Assembly (NCBI RefSeq): GCF_949987515.2
Contig: NC_082689.1
Location: forward strand, 103,206,957 to 103,270,956
Direction of reading: 5' to 3'
Length of the DNA: 64,000 nucleotides
Origin: Delphinus delphis
Taxonomy: Eukaryota > Chordata > Mammalia > Artiodactyla > Delphinidae
Made by a program: the position numbers and the translations under genes. How positions within the stretch are numbered: position 1 is the stretch's first letter; every line of letters starts with the position of its first letter. Below the pieces are notes generated by a model that was given only the letters and a program-made list of their open reading frames with translations, ran no database searches and was not told the origin of the DNA. This document shows positions 59,327 to 64,000 of this stretch, piece by piece.

Positions 59327-59330
<4 letters not shown>

Positions 59331-59363
<33 letters not shown>

Positions 59364-59370
59364 TGTGTAT
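59331..59370 (+). repeat. (TG)n microsatellite
   Basis: About 14 TG units, then GGTGTGTATATACATACA. Confidence 0.93.
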
Positions 59371-59419
59371 ATACATACATAAAGAAAAATAAAGAAGGGC
59401 ATGCAACACACACTATTTG

Positions 59420-60124
59420 TTAACCTAGGTCACCCGGAGAAGGGCTGGGGTTGGAGGTGGAGAGTGTTGTGAGTAGAGGACTGGAGAGGAAAGAGAAGAG
59501 CCACACAAAATGGGACTCTTCTGAAAATGTGTATGAAACAGTTATATCTATGCACGCATGTAAAATTATGAGTGTGTGTATAAAAAATTTGTTTTACAGC
59601 ATTATAAAATTTTTATTTTATAGGTATAGGAGTGAGCATGGGAGGGAGAGAGAACTTTCGAACTGGCTCAACAGCCATGGGATTGATGAACATATTGGAA
59701 CCAATTTGCTAGGAAAACCTTTGCTCATGACCTAGTTTTTTTTACCATCTTGGTCATGATGCCAGGAAGATGTGGGAACTATTTCGATTACACTTGCAGA
59801 TAAAGATGAGATAGGTACTCTGTTTCAAGACAGAAATAAGATTCAAAACAAGCCAGAAGATATAGCTCAAAGCTATCAAGTGAACATCAATCAAGGTAAG
59901 TATGAAGTTCTGCATCTAGGTTTGAATATAGCCATTTGCTTAAACCGATTGTATGGAAATGTTCAGTTTCTTGTCTGAATTCCATGAAGTTATTGGCCTT
60001 GTCTTATTTATTTTTAAATACCCACTACCCAGCACAATGCCTGGCCCATGATCCGTACAGATCAGAGCCTACGGGAGAGACGGGATGCAAAACCAGCCTG
60101 TGCAAAGGGAAGGCAGGACAAAGG
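59420..60124. other. Intergenic, nothing recognised
   Basis: No gene supported. Short open frames at 59451-59735 and 59772-59978 (+) have no recognisable signature. Confidence 0.4.
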
Positions 60125-60300
60125 TGAGGGACACATACTGTAGGCCAGATTCTCTGCCAGGGACACTTTAATCTCCTAAGAACCCTGGAGAGTAAGTATT
60201 ATAAGATACACTTTACTGATGAAGAAACTGAGTATAAACTAGGTATTTTACTTGCCCCAAATTACTAAAAGGAAGCACGGCAAATTAAACCTGGGGTTTG
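60125..60300 (-). repeat. MIR SINE fragment
   Basis: Antisense MIR: CCAGGGACACTTTAATCTCC, CACTTTACTGATGAAGAAAC, and TTACTTGCCCCAAATTACT. Confidence 0.55.
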
Positions 60301-61484
60301 CCCAAGTCCAAAATTTCCCCCCAGAAAGCTAGTGCAAGAGCACATATGATTTTAATAGCATAGATACTGAGAGCTGAGAAATCAGGAGCCGGAAGTCGAG
60401 GTGGGGCTGGAGCCCGGTGACTGGGTCCTGGCCATCACCACCACTACCACCATCTCTAACCAGGGCAGCTTTGCTTTATTCTTTTTTGCTTTATTATTCG
60501 TAAGGTTTTCTGCTTTGGTTTTTATGACTCCATTTGAATAAAGAATTCCCTGGTTGAAAAAAAAGAGCTGAAAACCAACGATCTCATTCATCCCTGGCTT
60601 GGTCTCTACTATATAAATGAGAAAAAGGGGATTCTGAGGAGAGAGTGAATGAATTGATTGGACACACAAGGCCCAGTCAAGCCTGGCCCCACACCAACAG
60701 CAGCCTGGGTTTCTCCTGCGGCCTGTGACCCCAGGCCTGGAGCTTTCCTGGGGGAGTTGCTTTCACATAGAAAGGCCCACGGGGCCTCTGTCTCTCCTGA
60801 CATGGACACAGATTTGACCAGTCCCTCACTCCCACGTACCCAACAAGGCTGCTTTTCCTGTCCCTCCTCCGGTAAGAGCCAGGGACTTGACAAACCTCCT
60901 GGGGTCTGTCAATCTTTCCTGAGTGCATCTGCTTTTTTTCAGAAGGCAGTGCTATCCCCGGATGCCTAAAAGCCCATTTGGGTCCCCCCGTGGGGCGCCT
61001 GGGTCTGCCCCATACTAGGAAGCTGGCAAGTTGCTGCTTGGTTGGTTGGTCGCTTGTGTTTGCTTGACTAAGCAGTGCTGGTTAAGCGCTGCTCCATTTC
61101 CCCTCCTGACAGGAGCCTGGCCCAGTGACCCAGCCAGGCTCCATCCCTCAGGCCACAGGGAAACATCACCCGCCCTGTATCAACCACTGCACTGCCTCCC
61201 TGCTCTTCTGGAACTGGACCGTGTCAGACACAGGTCTGGGGTGGCAGCTTTGATATGAGGGGTCTGCTCACTGATATGTCCATCAGGGAAGAGAGTTGTT
61301 CTTCTGTAAATAAATGACACAGGCCAGAGGGTGCGCTGTGGTCCAGCGGTGGATGCCTCTGTCTGATGAGCTGGCCAGCAAATGGGGACAAAGGGTGATG
61401 GGAGTAGAACCTCACAGCCCAGGGGACAGGCAGCCTGGGGTCCAGAGCAGGGTGTCTTTGAGCAAGTCACTCCCGCTTTTGCGG
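60301..61484. other. Intergenic, nothing recognised
   Basis: No gene or clear repeat identified. AATAAA-like strings near 60537 are in AT-rich sequence without an upstream gene. Confidence 0.4.
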
Positions 61485-61497
61485 CCTCAGTATCTTT

Positions 61498-61721
61498 TTG
61501 TGTGTGTGTGTGTGTGTGTGTGTACGTGGTATGCGGGCCTCTCACTGTTGTGGCCTCTCCTGTTGCGGAGCACAGACTCCGGATGCACAGGCTCAGCGGC
61601 CATGGCTCACGGGCCCAGCCGCTCTGCAGCATGTGGGATCTTCCCGGACTGGGGCCCGCACGAACCCGTGTCCCCTGCATCGGCAGGCGGACTCTCAACC
61701 ACTACACCACCAGGGAAGCCC
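61498..61721 (-). mobile_element. CHR-2 SINE with a (TG)n tail
   Basis: Antisense CHR-2 with GCGGGCCTCTCACTGTTGTG, CAGCGGCCATGGCTCACGGG and an end at CACCAGGGAAGCC. In place of a T run the tail side is (TG)n at 61500-61522. The target-site duplication CCTCAGTATCTTT is perfect at 61485-61497 and 61722-61734. Confidence 0.94.
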
Positions 61722-61879
61722 CCTCAGTATCTTTCTTGATCGTAAAATTTAAGACCCTTATTAGCAAGTGCATGTAGTTTGTGAACTTGAAATATCTCTA
61801 GTTGTATCCAGGTAGGTTTTGATTGGTTTTGTTTAGTTGGTTCTTTTAGGATGCTTAACATACCCATTTTGTTTGCTCA

Positions 61880-62290
61880 CTATTTTGTGGGTCAGGATTT
61901 CAGAAAGCGCTCCACCGGACAGTTCAGGCTTGGAGACTTAAGTGGGGTTGCAAAAGTCAGAGATTGGCTGGGGCTGCAGTCACCTGAAGGCTTGACTGCA
62001 CTGGACTTTCAAGCTGGCACATTCAAAAGGCTGACAGTTGTTGCTGGTAATCTGCTGGGAGCTCAGGCAGGACTATCAACCAGAGCGCCTGCACGCAGCC
62101 TCCCAATATGGTCTGGGCTTCCTCACAGCATGGCAGTCGGAGGTAGTTAATCTAACTTATATGGCAGTCCACAGCTCCAAAGGGGAGTTTCCCAGTCTGG
62201 AAAGATATTCTGACTTAAAACTCTTTCACATCTCCACTCGACAAGATGCGAAACAATTAAAGCCTTTTTAAAAATCATGTTTGTCATTAC
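61880..62290 (+). repeat. Ancient dispersed repeat, same family as 25640-26060
   Basis: TTTTGTGGGTCAGGATTTCA, GGCTGGGGCTGCAGTCACCT, GCTGGTAATCTGCTGGGAGC and GGGCTTCCTCACAGCATGGC follow a widespread mammalian repeat. The family name is uncertain to me. Confidence 0.45.
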
Positions 62291-64000
62291 TAAAAAGAGA
62301 AGTCTGTGGATACAAACAAAATAAAGGCCCTGTGCTGCATGGGTAGTGCTAGTTATTTTTGTCAACAGGCAGTTTTGTACTCAGTACCGACCTCTGTTAT
62401 TCACATCCTATGGCTGGAGTCTCATATTTTTTATTCCTTGCTGACTGCCCACAGTGGCTGATGGTAGAAATAGCTAACATTGTCTCAGTCCTGCCCTGGT
62501 CAGTCTTCGGAGGGGACCAGGTAGTGGGGCATTTGTCTCTTGTTCCTCTTGTGATTTGGGGTTTTAGGGACATCTGCAGGATGACTGTGCAGGTGACGAT
62601 GAGCAGGCTGCCGGCTGGGGCTTGTATCTCCCTTGTCTTTAACCAAAGCACTGCAGCGTGACTGGGCAGCCTTTGGCCAGGAGACCTGTGGAATGGTAGT
62701 CTATAGCCTGGACACGTACACGTCATGTGTCTCCTGGTTGTCTGCCTGGCTCTGCTACAAACTGGTCACCTCTGGAGGGCCAGGATCCTGGGCTCAGCGC
62801 CCACTGGGCATCCGTATTTGGGAGGTAGGGACTGCTGCCTGGACCCGGCTGGGAAGGTGGTGTTGAGCATGCCTGCCTGGGGCCCACCCCCATCCCCTCT
62901 CACTTGACTCACTCTCATTCCTCCTGTAGTTCTGTTAGCGTGAAGTGGAGAATCCTTTTAACATAGTAATGTCCATTCTACCTGCTGGTACCAGTAAACT
63001 CCCCACCTGGTCCTGTCTCCCTGCTCCCGGGCCAGATTTAGCTTCTTAGCTTCTCCTGCATGACAAAGGCACACCCTCGGGTCCTCGTCATGTTAGCCAG
63101 GTGCATAAATGAGTCTTGAGCCATGTTTCTGGTCTCTGTCTTTCCTTACGATGAGCTTCTTGTCCCTGCTGGCTGTGCTGATGACGTGCGTCTCTTCCAA
63201 GCACTTTCTGGGGGTTGGCTGGGCCTGGTAGCCATGGCTTTTGGGGGCAGGGTGGGTGGGAGTAGGCTTCTAGACCTCAGCTCATGGTGACACTGGTGGG
63301 GACTGCTTGTGACAGCAGCACCTCCAAAGTACCTGGTCTTTGTCTCTTCATCTAACAGGTGGGGTAAGTAGACTAGATGACCTGCTAGTTTGTGCCTTAC
63401 TGGCTCATAAAGTGAGCTTATCAGGGTGGATGCCTTCTGCCCAGGCAGGACGGGCCAAAGTGCCGATGGGGCAGCTAGCCCTTCACTCTTCTCAGCTGTT
63501 GATCAGCAACGTGTGAGCGTCCTCATCCAGCCTGTAGACGTTACCTTCTCAGGTGTGACCCTGGGTTGTTTCAGGAGTCCAGTGGTCCACATTACATACT
63601 GAACCCCAGCCATCTTGGCGCTGAGGACAGAGGCTGAGACCCAGAAGCCCACCCCCAGCCTTCCTTGCCCTCAGTGGACAGTGGCATCCTACTAGAGGCC
63701 ACTGTTGACAGAGGGCTCCCCTGAGGACCTGCAAAAGCAATACATAGATATCCACGTGGGCTGCCAGAAGAGTAGAGGGACACCGGGGACCCTGCTTGGT
63801 AACTGCAGCTGACACCAACATGCAGATGCAGGTGCATATGGAACGCCCTGTTGGAAATGATTTGACATGGGGGTCCAACGCAGGAAGGAGCAAAAACAAG
63901 ACTTTAGAGAATTTGATGCTGACACGACAGCATTAGCCTTCGCAGACTGGGATGTCTGCCCACTCTGGGTTACATTGGCAATGCCAAGGCCCTATCAGGG
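62291..64000. other. Intergenic to window end, nothing recognised
   Basis: No gene, RNA or repeat family that I can support. Open frames are short, overlapping and without motifs. Confidence 0.4.

Larger units (their letters stand above)
55750..59330 (+). repeat. Ancient L1 (L1M-type), sense, heavily decayed
   Basis: A-rich sequence with scattered L1 matches in the expected order: GGGGCCCAATGGGATCACAG (reverse-transcriptase entry) near 57500, GCAAGTAGGGTTTATTCAAG and AAATGCAGAGTAGTTCAATA near 57800, and a 3' UTR with GGGAAATGTAAATTAGAGTA near 58840 and TGGAAAGTGATCTGGTAACA near 58960. No open frame survives. A CHR-2 SINE interrupts it. Confidence 0.6.

Noticed and set aside
60530..60545. AATAAA string near 60537 as a gene's poly(A) signal
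   Set aside because: No upstream exon or open frame of any known family. AT-rich context makes such strings frequent.

Overview
This is mammalian nuclear DNA, almost certainly from a whale or dolphin. The main evidence is nine copies of a tRNA-derived SINE of the CHR family. Most have the short CHR-2 form typical of cetaceans, with clean target-site duplications. Young cetartiodactyl-type L1 3' ends are also present, and no ruminant BovB or Bov-tA repeat was recognised. No bacterial, plasmid or CRISPR feature is present.

One protein-coding gene is recognisable: the 3' part of MARCO (macrophage receptor with collagenous structure, a class A scavenger receptor), on the + strand from about 41 to 19,330. 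Exons 1-2 (cytoplasmic tail and transmembrane segment) lie upstream of the window. The window holds the extracellular spacer exon, eight intact collagen-like exons, the two SRCR-domain exons, the stop codon and a poly(A) signal. All internal junctions are phase 1 with GT-AG splice sites. The joined exons stay open for about 330 residues. Against human MARCO as I recall it, the stalk looks remodelled. The spacer exon is about 24 codons shorter. The exon-5 equivalent is a remnant with two deletions and no splice donor. I found no equivalents of exons 4, 7 and 8. The visible exons encode 59 uninterrupted Gly-X-Y triplets instead of about 90, while the SRCR domain is intact.

The region from about 19,340 to 64,000 shows no gene I can support. 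This fits the long gene-poor interval downstream of MARCO in other mammals (C1QL2 is the next gene in human, from memory). It is made of layered repeats. The clearest is a nested stack at 26.4-33.5 kb: a Tigger1-type DNA transposon split by a near-full-length but decayed antisense L1, whose 5'UTR is itself split by a CHR SINE. Older L1 material fills 40.3-41.1, 43.7-44.2 and 54.9-59.3 kb. MIR, L2, MaLR LTR and MER5-type fragments are scattered throughout. A small CpG-rich patch at about 36.55-36.74 kb carries a CTCF-like motif and is the only candidate regulatory site I would single out.

I found no previously undescribed molecular system. The most interesting signal is the apparent loss of collagen exons from a lung and macrophage innate-immune receptor in a diving mammal.
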